Shown: in pieces, positions 1 through 10,466 of the stretch
Layout: each line of letters begins with the position of its first letter
Numbering within the stretch: position 1 is the stretch's first letter
Source: Ridgeia piscesae
Lineage: Eukaryota > Annelida > Polychaeta > Sabellida > Siboglinidae
Length of the DNA: 64,000 nt
NCBI GenBank assembly: GCA_025642075.2
Contig: JAODUO010000642.1
Coordinates: forward strand, 18,501-82,500
Direction of reading: 5' to 3'
The notes under the pieces: generated by a model
What the model saw: only the letters and a program-made list of their open reading frames with translations
What the model was told of the DNA's origin: nothing
Databases searched by the model: none
Made by a program: the position numbers and the translations under genes

Positions 1-196
1 TTAAACAGTGCAATAGCCGATAGCCTTGCAACCCAACCCTCACGTGACCTGATCAGCCCTAAAAACACCATAATGCCACTCTGACAATCACACACCATAA
101 AGTGGATGTCACATAGCCGTGTACACCAAATAACCAGATACCCAACACAGGGTCAATAAAAAGACTGAGATCACATGCCAGACAGGGAATATCAAG
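1..196. other. Unassigned non-coding sequence at window edge
   Basis: No convincing open frame, splice pair or repeat is visible here. It is the flank downstream (in - strand terms) of the 3' end of the adjoining LINE. Confidence 0.4.
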
Positions 197-2314
197 CAAT
201 CAAATCAAATCAAATCAGTTTATTGTCCTTGAAAAGGATATGCATTTTAAAACTCATGATCACATCTAAAATATATGGGATGGTCACAACAAAATGCAAG
301 TGAATTTCCAGATGTATACACTACAAGAACAATTCAACCGGGTGACATCAATATGACTCATTTAGCATTCAACATTCTAATGGCCACAGGCACAAAACTC
401 CTGCTACAGCGAGATGTTTTGCATTTTGTACAACGGTATCTCCTTTGAGACGGAAGTACATGAAGAACGTAGAAAGCGGGTGATCAGACTCAGTAGCGAC
501 AGCACGAGCTTTCTTCAAAATTGCATGGTCGATTATTTCGGAGAGCTTCGGTGTATGTAAACCAATGATCTTGCAGAAACATGTGAAATGTTCAGAAGCC
601 TGTTACGGTTTTTCACAGAAGAGCAGCGTAGTAACAAATGCTGCAGTAGGTTAAGAGAGGCTCAATTATGCTACGGTAAAGGCGTAGAAGAAGTAGTGGA
701 TCAACGTAGAAAGCTCGTAACGAAGAATGTGGAGTCGCTGCTGAGACTTCTTTTGCACGGCTGTAACATGCTCTGTAAATGACAGTAAATGTAACACCGA
801 GGTACTTGAATGAATCAACCTGTTCCACAGGTTCACCGTTGATGACAATAGGACTAATGACAGTTCTATTACGACGTAAGTCGATGCACATTTCTTTCGT
901 TTTGGAAACATTCACATGCAGAACTTTTTTACTGCACCAACTAGAGAAACGTACCACTGAAGAAAGATATGACAGGTATGAGGCAAAATCACTCAAAAGA
1001 GCGAGCATAGCTGTATCCTCAGAAAACCTCACAAATTGGGTAGATGAACCAACACTCCGACAGTCATTTGTACACAAGGTGTTCAAAAATTGACTCAGAA
1101 CACAACCCTGAGGCGCACCTGTGTTGCTAACAAGCACTCGAACATACTGCGGGTGATTACTTAAGAAATTGAAAACCCAGTGAACAAGTGCGGCTGGAAC
1201 TTCTAGTTTCTGTAGTTTATCAATCATGACATGCCTTTGTATTGTGTTAAATGCTGAACTGAAATCTATAAATAAGATTCGAGCATAGTTACCAGCTGTC
1301 TCCATGTGTTCAAATAGTGTGTGTGTAGAAGGCTAACTATTGCATCGTCAGTGCCTCTTCTGGAACGGTAAGCGAACTGATATGGGTCCAGTTGAGATTG
1401 AACATGTGGGAGAATGTGAGACAAAATCAGTCTTTCAAAACATTTCATGACAATGGACGTTAGGGCCACAGGTCTAAAGTGGTTTAACTCTGACGGTGAT
1501 GACTTTTTAGGGACGAGTACCACTATAGACGTTTTCCAGATGGTAGGAATCACACCTCTATCCACAGACTGTTTAAACAGTGGCTGAAATGCCGGACCTA
1601 ACTCAATTGCGCACTCTTTAAGTAAGCGGCCTGGAATGCCATCTGGACCAGGAGCTTTATAAGCCTTAGACTTTTGGAATTGATTTGTGACATCCACGGT
1701 AGAAATGTCAATATCACCTGGTACGGGTAAAGGGTCAGCAGCTAGGAGCGACTCACACTCAATGGAAAAATCATGGCTGTCAAATCTGTTATAAAACAAA
1801 TTTAAGTCTGAAACAAATTTCATTGGATCAGTAGTTGAAGGGATAGATAATCTGTCCAAACGACGTGACATCTTTTTCAAATGCGCAAAGGCCTGTTTAG
1901 TGTTCATGCAGCTAAACTGATTTTCAACCTTTTCACGATACCTTTGTTTTGCTTGCGAGATGTCTGTTTGAAGCTGTCTGTGTGCGTTTTTCTTTGTTTG
2001 TATGTCCTTAGTGCGGTATGCGATTTGTTTTTCTTAAGTGTTTTTTTTATATCAGACGTTATTCAAGGCTTTGAATTAGGATAAACAGTCACAGTTTTCA
2101 TTGGAATGGTAGAGTCCATGCAAAAGGTAATGCAGTCCGTAGTGATAGAAGCATGTTCATTTAAGTTCACGGAATCAGGTGCAAACACACCCCAATCTGT
2201 GCAAGCCAGAGATCCCTGGAGCTGCATGGTGGCATCCTGAGTCCATTGTCGAACCTTGACCTTGGTCGGCTTGACTCTCTTCAACAGTTTAACAAGATTT
2301 AACAAGATTGCCAC
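197..2314 (-). mobile_element. Degenerate L2/CR1-like LINE, 5'-truncated, reverse-transcriptase region
   Basis: Reading the - strand, three open blocks follow one another in the order expected of a non-LTR retrotransposon. Block 2314-2063 is the linker before the reverse transcriptase (a CTDWGVF motif and many charged residues). Block 1907-1266 covers RT motifs 0-2, including APGPDGIPGRLLK and FRPVALTSIVMKCFERLI. Block 1305-613 carries FIDFSSAFNT, GAPQGCVLS and FKYLGV. The catalytic YADD/FADD motif reads FSEDTAML, so one aspartate is lost. The frame shifts near 1300. The element ends in a 3' UTR and a (TGATT)n-type tail at 197-217, typical of LINE 3' ends. The endonuclease domain is absent, consistent with 5' truncation. 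No host role is expected. RT family assignment is confident; the clade (L2 or CR1) is not certain. Confidence 0.85.
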
Positions 2315-2399
2315 CTAGAGATTCAACTCTAGATGGCAGGTGGACTAGGAAGCCATTTGGCTTATCGAGAGTCCAACCTATCTATCTAAGTATACCCCG
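2315..2399. other. Spacer between two LINE fragments
   Basis: A short stretch with an imperfect AACAAGATT duplication at its left edge (about 2290-2310). It probably includes the 5' truncation junction of the LINE to its left and the 3' end of the LINE to its right. Confidence 0.3.
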
Positions 2400-3150
2400 C
2401 CCGTCTTAGGTATATGTCGATTTTATTTTTAAATATATTAACACTACTAGCACCTACACAATCAGCTGATAATCTGTTCCATTCGTTTACTGTTCTTTGT
2501 GAAAATGAAAATTTTCTAATATCTAGTCTACACTGCTTCTTTGCTAATGTAACTCCATGTTCTCTAGTCCTTCTCTCTTCCTTGACTGTAAAAAAATATT
2601 TCTGTCAATATTTTCATATCCATTCAATATTTTAAACACCTCAATCTGATCTCCTCTCAATCTTCTGGTTTCTAGTGTTGTTAAACCACATTCTTTTAGA
2701 CGCATTTCATAACTAATATTCCTGAGTTTTGGTATCATTTTGGTTGCTCTCCTTTGTACTCTTTCTAGCATATCAATATCCTTCTTGCGATATGGCCTCC
2801 ATGCTTGTATACAATATTCTAAGTGAAGCCTAACTATTGTTTTATACAGCGGTATTATTAGTTCTTTTTCTTTGTACACTATATTTCGCCTAATTAATCC
2901 AAGAATTTGGTTTCCCTTCGCTGCTGCAATTCCACACTGCTCTATACCTTCATGTCAGCACAAATAGTTAACCCTAAGTCCTTTTCCTTTAAGGTAGTAT
3001 TTAGTACATTCTCTCCCATTGTATATTGTGTGTCTTCATTCCCATGTCCTGTGTGAAGGCACTTACACTTTCCAAAATTAAACAGCATTTGCCACTTCTC
3101 AATTGTTCGCCAAAGTGGCAGTCGTCCACAAAATGTCCACCAGACGTGTA
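2400..3150 (-). mobile_element. LINE fragment, C-terminal reverse-transcriptase/thumb region
   Basis: Two - strand blocks in different frames belong together. Block 3160-2942 has WQMLFNFGKCKCLHTGH followed by LKEKDLGLT, the RT motif 6-7 region. Block 2879-2544 has LYKTIVRLHLEYCIQAW, DIDMLERVQRRATKMI and GLTTLETRRLRGDQIEVFKI, the conserved thumb/C-terminal region of L2/CR1-type LINEs. Everything upstream of the palm motifs is missing, so this is a short 5'-truncated insertion broken by at least one frameshift. It lies head-to-tail with the neighbouring LINE on the same strand but is a different family. Confidence 0.8.
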
Positions 3151-3156
3151 TCCAGA

Positions 3157-3312
3157 TCAAACAGCGATGTTGTCGTTCGCACTATGCGCCAGGAAGACCA
3201 CCGGTCCGGATGTAATCGTGATGGTGGTCTGACACCCGTCCGTCTGCATGCACGGGCCGGGCAGTCTCGGTGTCACCGTTGATGAAATTAGGACTAGCAG
3301 GATGAATGACAT
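3157..3312 (-). CDS. Short ORF with a signal-peptide-like N-terminus, unrecognised
   Basis: A 51-residue - strand frame starts MSFILLVLISSTVTP, which looks like a signal peptide, and continues with a Thr/Pro-rich stretch containing two cysteines (PCMQTDGCQ) and the hydrophobic segment GPVVFLAH before TGA. It could be a first coding exon whose remainder was displaced by the LINE inserted immediately downstream, a tiny secreted peptide, or chance. The strand matches the candidate exons at 4040-5580, but it lies downstream of their terminal exon, so it would have to be a separate gene. No family is recognised. Confidence 0.22.
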   Translation of the reverse strand: MSFILLVLISSTVTPRLPGPCMQTDGCQTTITITSGPVVFLAHSANDNIAV

Positions 3313-4039
3313 GATGGGGATGCAGGATTATTTAATACAGATTTACATATATTTATATAGACTACTTTACTAATTTATTATGATATAATATGCATAGTTA
3401 ACTTTATAATAATAAGAATGCTTGACAGGTATCGAGTACTTAACTGTATGATATCGACATTTACATTAATAATATATATTATATTGACATTTACGTTTAT
3501 AATAACTAGTATATTTACATTTATAATAACTAATATATTTACGTTTACATTTACTAGTAATTACTATAATGACATTCAATGTTTAAAGTGGTGTTTACTT
3601 ATATATGAGGACCCCAGGTTGCCGATGGACGATACATTGCCGATGGAAGCTGACCGACCGTCACTCCGGGTTGACGATGGTCCACTGATGGTTTGTGGAC
3701 ACCCCGGGGCCAACCAGACCTGCCAATTCCCCAGTGGGAAATGTTTCTCTTATTTATTATTATTTAATTTATATAAATTTATTACATGTGTAGAAATATT
3801 TAATATTTATAAAATGTAATGACCAATAATAACACGCAAATGTATAATAAACAAATGTACATAGATATGCCAAAATCAGTGGGCAGGTGTGGTCGGGCGG
3901 TCTGGGCCGGCTGGCAACACATCTAGGGACTTGAACCACCCACGAACCACGCGGTGTTGCCTCCATCGCTTCACTTGGCCGTATGTTATGCCGCGTAAAG
4001 ATTCTTGGCACTCGGGGAGACTCAAATCCGAACGCCGCT
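3313..4039. other. AT-rich then GC-rich non-coding stretch
   Basis: From 3320 to 3600 the sequence is AT-rich, with irregular repeats of a TTTAYRTTTATAATAACTA-like unit. From 3600 to 3760 it turns GC-rich with two CCGATGGA-containing copies. The 3760-4039 part would be 3' untranslated sequence of the candidate - strand gene to the right. No convincing exon is seen. Confidence 0.35.
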
Positions 4040-4344
4040 TCAGAAAAAGAGTTCATCGCCGAGTACCAGATAGTAGGCAAAAGTGCGAATGGTGCGGAGA
4101 TGGTCGGGGTCCTGGTCCAAACACACCTGAGGTACCTCGGGGGACGGCGATGCGGGGGGCGTGTCTACAGGTGGCATAGGAACGATCGTAGAGGGGCACG
4201 AGGATACAGGTACAGGGGGCGTACAGGGGGTCTGTCTGGAACGTAGGAAGGCGGCAACTAAGGCAAGGCAGGAGAGAAGAAAAAAGACGGCGACACCGGA
4301 CGCCGGCCAGAAGTACGGTGACAGCGGTGGTGGTGGTGGTGCAG
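4040..4344 (-). CDS. Candidate terminal exon: membrane anchor plus proline-rich tail
   Basis: On the - strand a strong acceptor (TTTCTTGCCTTACAG) is followed by a frame of 100 codons ending in TGA at 4042-4040, provided the exon is entered in phase 1. It reads a polyproline start, then a hydrophobic run (GVAVFFLLSCLALVAAF, about residues 17-33) followed by basic RSR. That is the pattern of a single-pass transmembrane segment with positive-inside topology. A Pro/Ser/Thr-rich tail follows and ends near FAYYLVLGDELFF. I infer a cell-surface protein's anchor and short cytoplasmic tail. A second frame (C-TTTTTAVTVLL) is also open, so the frame choice rests on the hydrophobic profile. Base composition is much more GC-rich than the surroundings. 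No family is recognised. Confidence 0.42.
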
Positions 4345-4869
4345 CTGTAAGGCAAGAAACAACGACATTGTCAGTGCGTGGGTCCTCAAGTCACACGTAC
4401 GTAAACGTGCTCGTCTGAGCCAATGCACAAATACTTCGCAATGCAAAGCTCAAAAACAACTACCTCTGTCACATACGACTGTTCTGCTTTAAACAATGTC
4501 ACCTTGTTTCCTGTTATGACCACCAGTATTGTACTTGGCAGTTATGAACGGTTTGGCCTCTGTTTGTTGGAGCAAGTATCGCCAAAACATTTTCCCTCCC
4601 AAAGAGGTCGCGAGTGTGTATTTTGATAAACAAAACATAATAACTAGGATTGCAGACATGTTTACACACATTTATTTTATGTTTGAACGCTATCACATCG
4701 ACTAGCATTATTTTAGTACTTTCGTGTGATTACGAACTAATGAAGGATAACACATCATTTTGTGTCGGTTCATCCTCACGCGGACATTTTTAACAATTAA
4801 ACCCTCGATTCAAAACAATAATTTACTACCAGTAATGATAAGCATCAGTATGATTACACTCCAGGTGAT
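4345..4869. other. Candidate intron
   Basis: This lies between two candidate - strand exons. It has a polypyrimidine tract next to the acceptor at 4345-4360 and otherwise moderate AT content. No other feature is seen. Confidence 0.3.
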
Positions 4870-5013
4870 TCACAAACACGGGAGATGTGAACACGTCAAG
4901 ACGTGACGGACGGTGTCATCTGTCGGACCGGTAGTCTCGCGGATGTTGTCGTGGGCAGTGCGACGGGCCGTCGCTTGTGTCGTGTGGACGGCCGTCGCTC
5001 GGGTCTTGCTGGA
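4870..5013 (-). CDS. Candidate exon, Thr/Arg-rich
   Basis: A good - strand acceptor (GCAATTCTTATTACAG) precedes a 47-codon frame to TGA at 4870. The frame matches the phase-0 donor of the exon at 5396-5580. The peptide is rich in Thr, Ala and Arg (SSKTRATAVHTTQATARRT) and ends with two cysteines; a Thr-rich stalk is possible. An alternative donor near its end would be needed to reach the membrane-anchor exon at 4344, and none of the GT sites is strong. This may therefore be an alternative terminal exon. No homology is recognised. Confidence 0.35.
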   Translation of the reverse strand, partial: SSKTRATAVHTTQATARRTAHDNIRETTGPTDDTVRHVLTCSHLPCL

Positions 5014-5395
5014 CTGTAATAAGAATTGCAATAAGATAATTTCTTTGACGCCTAAATCTTTGGTAACTAAGCTGAGAGGCGCATCAGTACTGAGTGGTTG
5101 AGTTGAGTCGATTAATAGTTCAGTTGAGACAGACTCATTGATGCTCGACGGAGTTTTGGTGATCGATAAGTAGGGTGATAAAGGTGTTTTCAAATGACGG
5201 CAGAATTGAGCTATATTTTCACCTGATCTAAACTAGAATGTGACACATTTCAAAGGTTTATTTGCAGCTGCGAAAAAGCCCTAGTCCCACTTTAGTATTA
5301 ACTGTAGATAAAACCTAGATCATAACTAGACGATCGAAGTGGTATAGGTTTTCTTACTTGAGAAAGCATTGAATTTAAATACGACGGTGTCTTAC
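5014..5395. other. Candidate intron
   Basis: This is bounded on the - strand by a strong donor (AT|GTAAGAC at 5395) and the acceptor at 5014. AT content is ordinary and no repeat is noticed. Confidence 0.35.
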
Positions 5396-5580
5396 ATGTC
5401 GGTTCTCGAGAATGAGCGACTGAGCAAACGCTCCAAATAGGGCCCTCTCTTTTTCTGTCGGCTCGCTGTCGCTCCGACCCTGGACAATAGCTCGAATGTA
5501 CTCCAGCAAATAGTCCCGGCTGTCGGCGGGGGCGGGAGTGCGAGCGGGGCGGGGAGACTCTCGGTCACCGCGCAAAGGTC
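5396..5580 (-). CDS. Candidate internal exon with acidic helical segment
   Basis: On the - strand, CGTTATTTTGCAG is followed by 185 nt and the donor GACAT|GTAAGA. The open frame gives 61 codons: an RGD-containing, Pro/Arg-rich start, then DYLLEYIRAIVQGRSDSEP and TEKERALFGAFAQSLILENRH. The second half looks amphipathic and helical, with codon use biased to GC at third positions as in a real exon. It lies just downstream of a CpG-rich ETS/CRE promoter-like stretch at 5851-5892. A second donor-like GTAAGTAA lies at 5603-5610, only 26 nt from the acceptor, too close to define a normal intron, so the upstream exon is not located. The family is unknown to me. Confidence 0.5.
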
Positions 5581-5655
5581 CTGCAAAATAACGACCCGTT
5601 ACTTACATCACGTCTATGACGCCATGTCACCAGAATCCGAGCTCAGTGGCGCAAC

Positions 5656-5802
5656 ATGACCAGTGGATTTAGCATTCGCCTAGTCAATGGCAGTGCAAAA
5701 GTCTTCAACAGTTGGATGGGTGGGCTAAAGAAGCTAGGAGAGATGGTCGATATTAAACGGAGAGGTTTTCAGCTGACGGCGACACGTAGTGACTCGTTGT
5801 AG
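5656..5802 (+). CDS. Short ORF, unrecognised; faint resemblance to a 9-1-1 clamp N-terminus
   Basis: A 48-codon + strand frame begins MTSGFSIRLVNGSAKVFNSW and continues MGGLKKLGEMVDIKRRGFQL before TAG. The spacing of small, hydrophobic and charged residues reminded me of the N-termini of the Rad9/Hus1 checkpoint clamp (a strand, a helix with LxKxG, then a strand). That is an impression only. It could be a first exon, a processed-gene remnant or chance. It lies divergently from, and 76 bp away from, the candidate - strand exon at 5580. Confidence 0.22.
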   Translation: MTSGFSIRLVNGSAKVFNSWMGGLKKLGEMVDIKRRGFQLTATRSDSL

Positions 5803-5850
5803 TGTTGACGTGCGCTTCCTGTTGCGGGCGGTCTCAGCCTCTTTTTCGAT

Positions 5851-5892
5851 CACGCGCCACCGGAAGTGTTCGCGTAAGGTCGAATGACGTCA
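5851..5892. promoter_or_regulatory. CpG-rich promoter-like site pair: ETS plus CRE
   Basis: CCGGAAGTG at 5860-5868 fits an ETS-factor site, and the palindrome TGACGTCA at 5885-5892 is a full cAMP-response element. Both sit in a CpG-dense patch (GTTGCGGGCG, CACGCGCCACCGG). Such a pair is typical of TATA-less housekeeping promoters. Position fits a promoter for the - strand exons at 5580 and below. A second TGACGTCA lies at 6501-6508. Confidence 0.4.
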
Positions 5893-7314
5893 CAATATTA
5901 AAGACGCAGGCGTCCGGCAGGGGCGCATTGGACGCAAAGACAAAGTACCTAATATAAAATTGGTATCAGATGACGTTTTTGTGTCAATTAGAAATGCACT
6001 GTGTTTTTGTTATACGCCAAATTTTAGTGCATTTTAGTCGAAGGTGGGCGAATATTCAGTGTTCAGAATAATACCAATAAGTTTATGTTTTCAGTAGAAA
6101 ACTGTAGGGGTCAAAGTTCGGGGTATTTGATTGAATGGTGACCACATTTCAGAGCACCTAAAGCCGGGGCGTGTTCGTAATTTGTTCAAAGGCTTAAGCC
6201 AACAACTTAATGTTATCACGTGGTGTGTCAGAGCGTTAATACAGACTTTTAGCATTAAACCTGCCAGAGACATCGGCATCGATATGGAATCGTGTATTTA
6301 ACACTATTTCTCTAAAATAACACAACCATTGTGGCTCTATAAATACCTCGTGCAGGCAAGCCCATGGCTGTAGATGTTACCATCACAAATGTAATGACAC
6401 GAATCATCGTCTCAGTTTCGGTAAATGTCAATCGACTGGATAATGCAAAACGAGTGCGAAAGCGGCTGAGAAATACAGCGTATGACACGTGACACGTCTG
6501 TGACGTCAGTACTGCATGCTGGGTGAGTTATGTAGCGCCGGGCACCAACCCTTTTCCCACAGGACACCGTTTACTTTGTCAGACAACTCTATTCTCTCTA
6601 ACGACAACATTGTCATTTTTTTAGTATCAACGAATATTTATTTAAACAAAACAGACATTTCCTCATAAAATATCATTCCTGAACGTTTACCGCTTTGCCA
6701 AATGAATACTTGATGTTACTTAAAGGGACACCTTGTTAGAAGGAACGGAACTATAATGGTTACAAAGGACGCAGCAAAATAAAAAGTTCCTTTCAGTTTA
6801 AAAATTAAAGATTAGGCTTGTTTGGTCACGATTCGTGATCTTTGCACATTCCAGGGACATGGTCTGTATGCTCCACGTGCCAAAGCACATATTTCGTTGT
6901 CGTTTAGTAGGAGTTATGGTTGCAGCTTTCTAGCGTAACTTGATATTCAAAAGCCGGGAAAGTCACCAGACTGTCTTTTCGGTGTAGTTACGCAGCCGAC
7001 CGACAGTCGGTTAAGCGAGACTACACCGAGTTGTTCTCACCACCTTGTAGTTTCTGTTAATCCGTCAATGTAATTGTCTCCGAGCTATACAGGAACGCCG
7101 GCGTGACACATGCTCGCTATACTTTGCCTTTCACTTTTGTTTTCGAAATTCACCTGTTCTGCATCGCTCCCTCAACCTTCTCCAAGCATTCGCACCTGCT
7201 TCGGGGCTGCTTGTATATGACGTCGCGCCTCTAACTACATCACATCACGAATCCTCAATCTAGCAATATATACGGGGCCGCTGGTATATGGGAAAGGGAG
7301 TTGTGTGGGTTTGG

Positions 7315-7317
<3 letters not shown>
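5893..7317. other. Gene-free stretch, CpG-containing
   Basis: No coding frame with support is seen. The only notable items are the TGACGTCA at 6501-6508, a TATA-like CTATAAATAC near 6336, and scattered CpG-rich patches near 6960-7100. Confidence 0.4.
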
Positions 7318-7394
<77 letters not shown>

Positions 7395-7421
7395 GTGTGT
7401 GTGTGTGTGTATATATATATT
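7318..7421. repeat. Compound microsatellite (TA)n-(TG)n-(AT)n
   Basis: Perfect TA repeat from about 7321 to 7391, then TG repeat to 7410, then AT to 7421. The long frames read through it on both strands are artefacts. Confidence 0.95.
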
Positions 7422-7599
7422 TATATAGTAGGCCTAATTTGTCGTCACGCTCATAGAGAAAGAATGGTGACCTTTTCGTTGCCTTGTCACATCTTGCGCT
7501 GCAGCCAGCTGGGTGCTTATCACATACGTGAAGGAGTGTGAAGGATGTCTTAACCATAAGTATCCGTGTCCCATGTGCGCGTTGTCATTCTATCAATCA

Positions 7600-7695
7600 G
7601 GCAGTCAGTTTTTGGTCATTGGATCCCAACCCTCCCACATTTTCGAGAATGGGTGCCTTTGCCCCCTTGGCCCCCTGTGGTTACGCCACTGGTCA
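7600..7695 (-). mobile_element. Fragment of a dispersed element with a CAGTGGCGTA-type end
   Basis: On the - strand the stretch begins CCAGTGGCGTAACCACAGG and runs through a G-rich segment (GGGGGCCAAGGGGGCAAAGG). A related start, CAGTGGCATAGCCATG, occurs on the + strand at 13328. CAGTGGCGTA-like ends followed by G-runs are common in dispersed hAT-like and MITE families of invertebrates. No coding remains. Confidence 0.35.
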
Positions 7696-7940
7696 ATCAG
7701 GTGGTAATTTTGGAGTTTTGCCACTAAGAGGGAGTGAGACGTGTATGAAATCTTTGGGGAAGTAAGGTGGAGAATTGTCGCCATCAAGGGAAATAGTGTT
7801 GGGATATTTTTCTCAACAAGGGTCAGTAATATTTGAGAGTGGGAAGTCGTCGTAATTTTTTCATCACAGTTTCATTTCGTTTCAATCACAGCTACTTTCC
7901 TTCAAGGACCAAAACGAAATAGTTTTTCAAAGGCACATTT
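7696..7940. other. Unassigned non-coding stretch
   Basis: Nothing recognisable is seen between the element fragment and the inverted-repeat element. Confidence 0.4.
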
Positions 7941-9320
7941 TGGGTATGTCAAAGTCCACTAGGTGGTAGCACCGCTCAGCGCAGGATCAGAAATTGGGTG
8001 GGTTTTTTGGCGCGAAACATGTGACTGGATCACGTGTTCTTGGCAAACAGCATGTTTCTCGCTATGCATACTAATTTTGTTTACTGTTGACCTAAAAATA
8101 GACCAATGAATGTCCTCAGAAGATGTTCGACGGGTAAAATGTGTGACATTGCATTCGGACGTGGACGGCTTAAATTAAAGTTGGTGAATATTTTGCGTTG
8201 TATTTATTATAATAAAGTTTTAATATATATTAGTGTGTATCTTAAAAATGCTAGCCTTATACTAAGCCTGTGTCCATGACACTAGGATCTTGGCTTTCAT
8301 ATGGTATACGTACGAACTTTGTATATTAATGCTATCGTATAACATCATAAATTATGTCTGAAAAATGAAATTCAAATAACGAAAATAGTTCACATAAAAT
8401 ACTACACAAAATGGTAACTATTATTAATAACAGCCACAAAATAGATAGTCCACATCACCGTAAACTAGATGGTAAAATTCTAAAATGTGAATTACAGATA
8501 TTGGGTGGTGTATATTAAACTAAAGTGGAAATATTAACTGTCTGTATTTTCTATCATAAAATAGTAACACTGACACACTAACAATATTCATATATTAAGT
8601 TCTGTTTACACAATTTACTAACAATCAACTGTTTAAGATGTGGATTGATCAGATTAATAATGTTTTCCGGTAGTGATTAAAATTGAAGTAGGTCGCATTT
8701 ACACTCACAAGTAATTACGATGACCTGCCCTGATGCCGTAAATTTAACTGTTTTGAAATTTCCTTTATTTTCCTTAAAACACTGATTTGCACATATGCAA
8801 CACATATTTAATAATAACTTTCTAATATTTAACCGATAGTTATAACATGAGGATGGCACAGATTACAATATCGATTGCGCGTACGTTGGTCGTTGCAAAT
8901 GCCACGCAATAAATTATGACCAGCGCAGGCCGCAGCTCTGAGCGAGATGAAAAACGCTCCACACTGTCCTGATACCACTCATTTGTGGGGGTTTTCCTCG
9001 CGTCCTGCATCGACATACATATTTCGCTAATATATATTAGCATTTTTATAAATAAACGCAACGCAAAGTTCACCAACCTTAATCATCCACAGCCGAATGC
9101 AATGTAACATATTTTTCCCGCCGATCATCTTCTGAAGGCATTCATTGGTCGATATCAATGTCAACAGTAAAAAAATTAGTATGCATAGCGAGAAACACGC
9201 CGTTTTCCGAGACCATGTGATCCAGCCAGTCGCTTCGGCGGCAAAAAACCTGCGCCATTTCTGGAACGCGTTACGCGGACTCTGAGCGATGCTGCCATCT
9301 AGCGGATGTTGATATACCCA
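7941..9320. mobile_element. 1.38 kb element with about 290-bp terminal inverted repeats
   Basis: The left arm 7941-8233 and the right arm 9320-9027 are inverted copies. Both start GGGTATRTCAA and share CGCTCAG, ACTGGATCAC/GCTGGATCAC, TTTCTCGCTATGCATACTAA, GACCAATGAATG, TGCATTCGG and an inner end TAATATATATTAG. Divergence between arms is perhaps 15-25%, so the insertion is old. The 790-bp centre is AT-rich with no credible frame. This is the structure of a non-autonomous foldback or MITE-type DNA transposon. I could not fix a target-site duplication. The frame at 9362-9027 (-) simply reads the right arm. Confidence 0.75.
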
Positions 9321-9579
9321 GTGAATGAGAATTATAGTGGAATAGTTTAGACAATTCATCATGACATATTATCTACAGAAAATTAATTTTTTGTTGTTGA
9401 GTAACCTACAGTTTTTATATATAGTTGCATATATTGTCTGGATACACAACTCAGGTAAGCAAACTTGAAGTTGAACAGGGCTGTTATGCATGAACCGAGA
9501 CAATGACGTTATCTCGGAAAATTTCTTATGACAGGACTTTAACGCGAAAATCGCTATGCGTGAACGCTGACAATTAAAC

Positions 9580-9800
9580 GTGACGGCCTATTCGCGGGAC
9601 GAAACGACGCGACTTTTAGACCTGCTATATTATAACGCTGGCCTAAAACCAGTTGTCTCTGACTTTTTCACAATTAATGGGTACCGTTGCGGCGTTGGCG
9701 TTGTGTTTATTGTGATCGGATATGTTGAAGTGGCCAAATATGTGCATTCAAACGCTACACCAGCAAGAACATCGAACAAATCAACCCGGTCAATCTCCAG
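9580..9800 (+). CDS. Possible first exon ending at a consensus donor, unrecognised
   Basis: A frame from ATG 9580 runs 73 codons to CTCCAG|GTAAGT at 9801, a near-perfect donor. The start TAYSRDETTRLLDLLYYN vaguely resembles the first helix of Myb/SANT-like domains found in Harbinger-type transposon proteins; the remainder (FFTINGYRCGVGVVFIVIGY) is hydrophobic and does not fit. No matching downstream exon is identified. Just upstream, two related motifs TATGCATGAACCG (9485) and TATGCGTGAACG (9555) recur inverted at 13155-13143, which hints at a surrounding decayed element. Confidence 0.2.
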
Positions 9801-10402
9801 GTAAGTCAGAGTATAGTTTTATTATAAAAAATTACCTATCACAATCATGACGGTGGAAGCGATATCAACGTTAAACTAGAATTTAGCAACAGTCCAATAT
9901 ATCGTTTTGCTATGTAAAAGTTGTCTGGATATTACATAATTATAAAATATGTTTAGTCAGATACGGTTACAGTCACAGAAAATACATGTTCGACGCCTAT
10001 GCAAATACGATTTGAAAAAAAAAACATATTTTGATCAGCATCACTGGGCACTGCCATCAGCGACCAGTCAGGTAGCTCTATCATAGTCCTTAATAACTAA
10101 AGCACAGCATCACCGTCGATGGTAAAACGGTGATAGTGGTGAACATATATAAAATTAGCTCATCTAGAGACTAGACTATGGCGGAAATCAAAATAAATTT
10201 AACATATACACCTTTCCAGAAATACGTCGTAGTCACGGATACCTCTTTGTAATTTTGCGGAGTGTTTCGTCATTGAATATGCCACACAGGACAACGTTTT
10301 AGCTACTTGTTTGCATCACAGTAGTATAGCAAAACAGCTAGTAAAGTAAAATATATATATAAAAACAAAATTATCCACCAGTACATTATATATAACCCAT
10401 GT

Positions 10403-10466
<64 letters not shown>

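Noticed and set aside
5603..5610. Strong - strand donor GTAAGTAA
   Set aside because: The next acceptor is 26 nt away, too short for a normal animal intron; its partner exon is not identified.
7255..7557. Long frames on both strands through the (AT)n/(GT)n repeat (also at 13205-13538, 14571-14823, 25422-25732, 39146-39467, 50962-51397, 54166-54416, 60464-60658)
   Set aside because: TATA runs have no stops in frames reading Tyr-Ile, so these are microsatellite artefacts.
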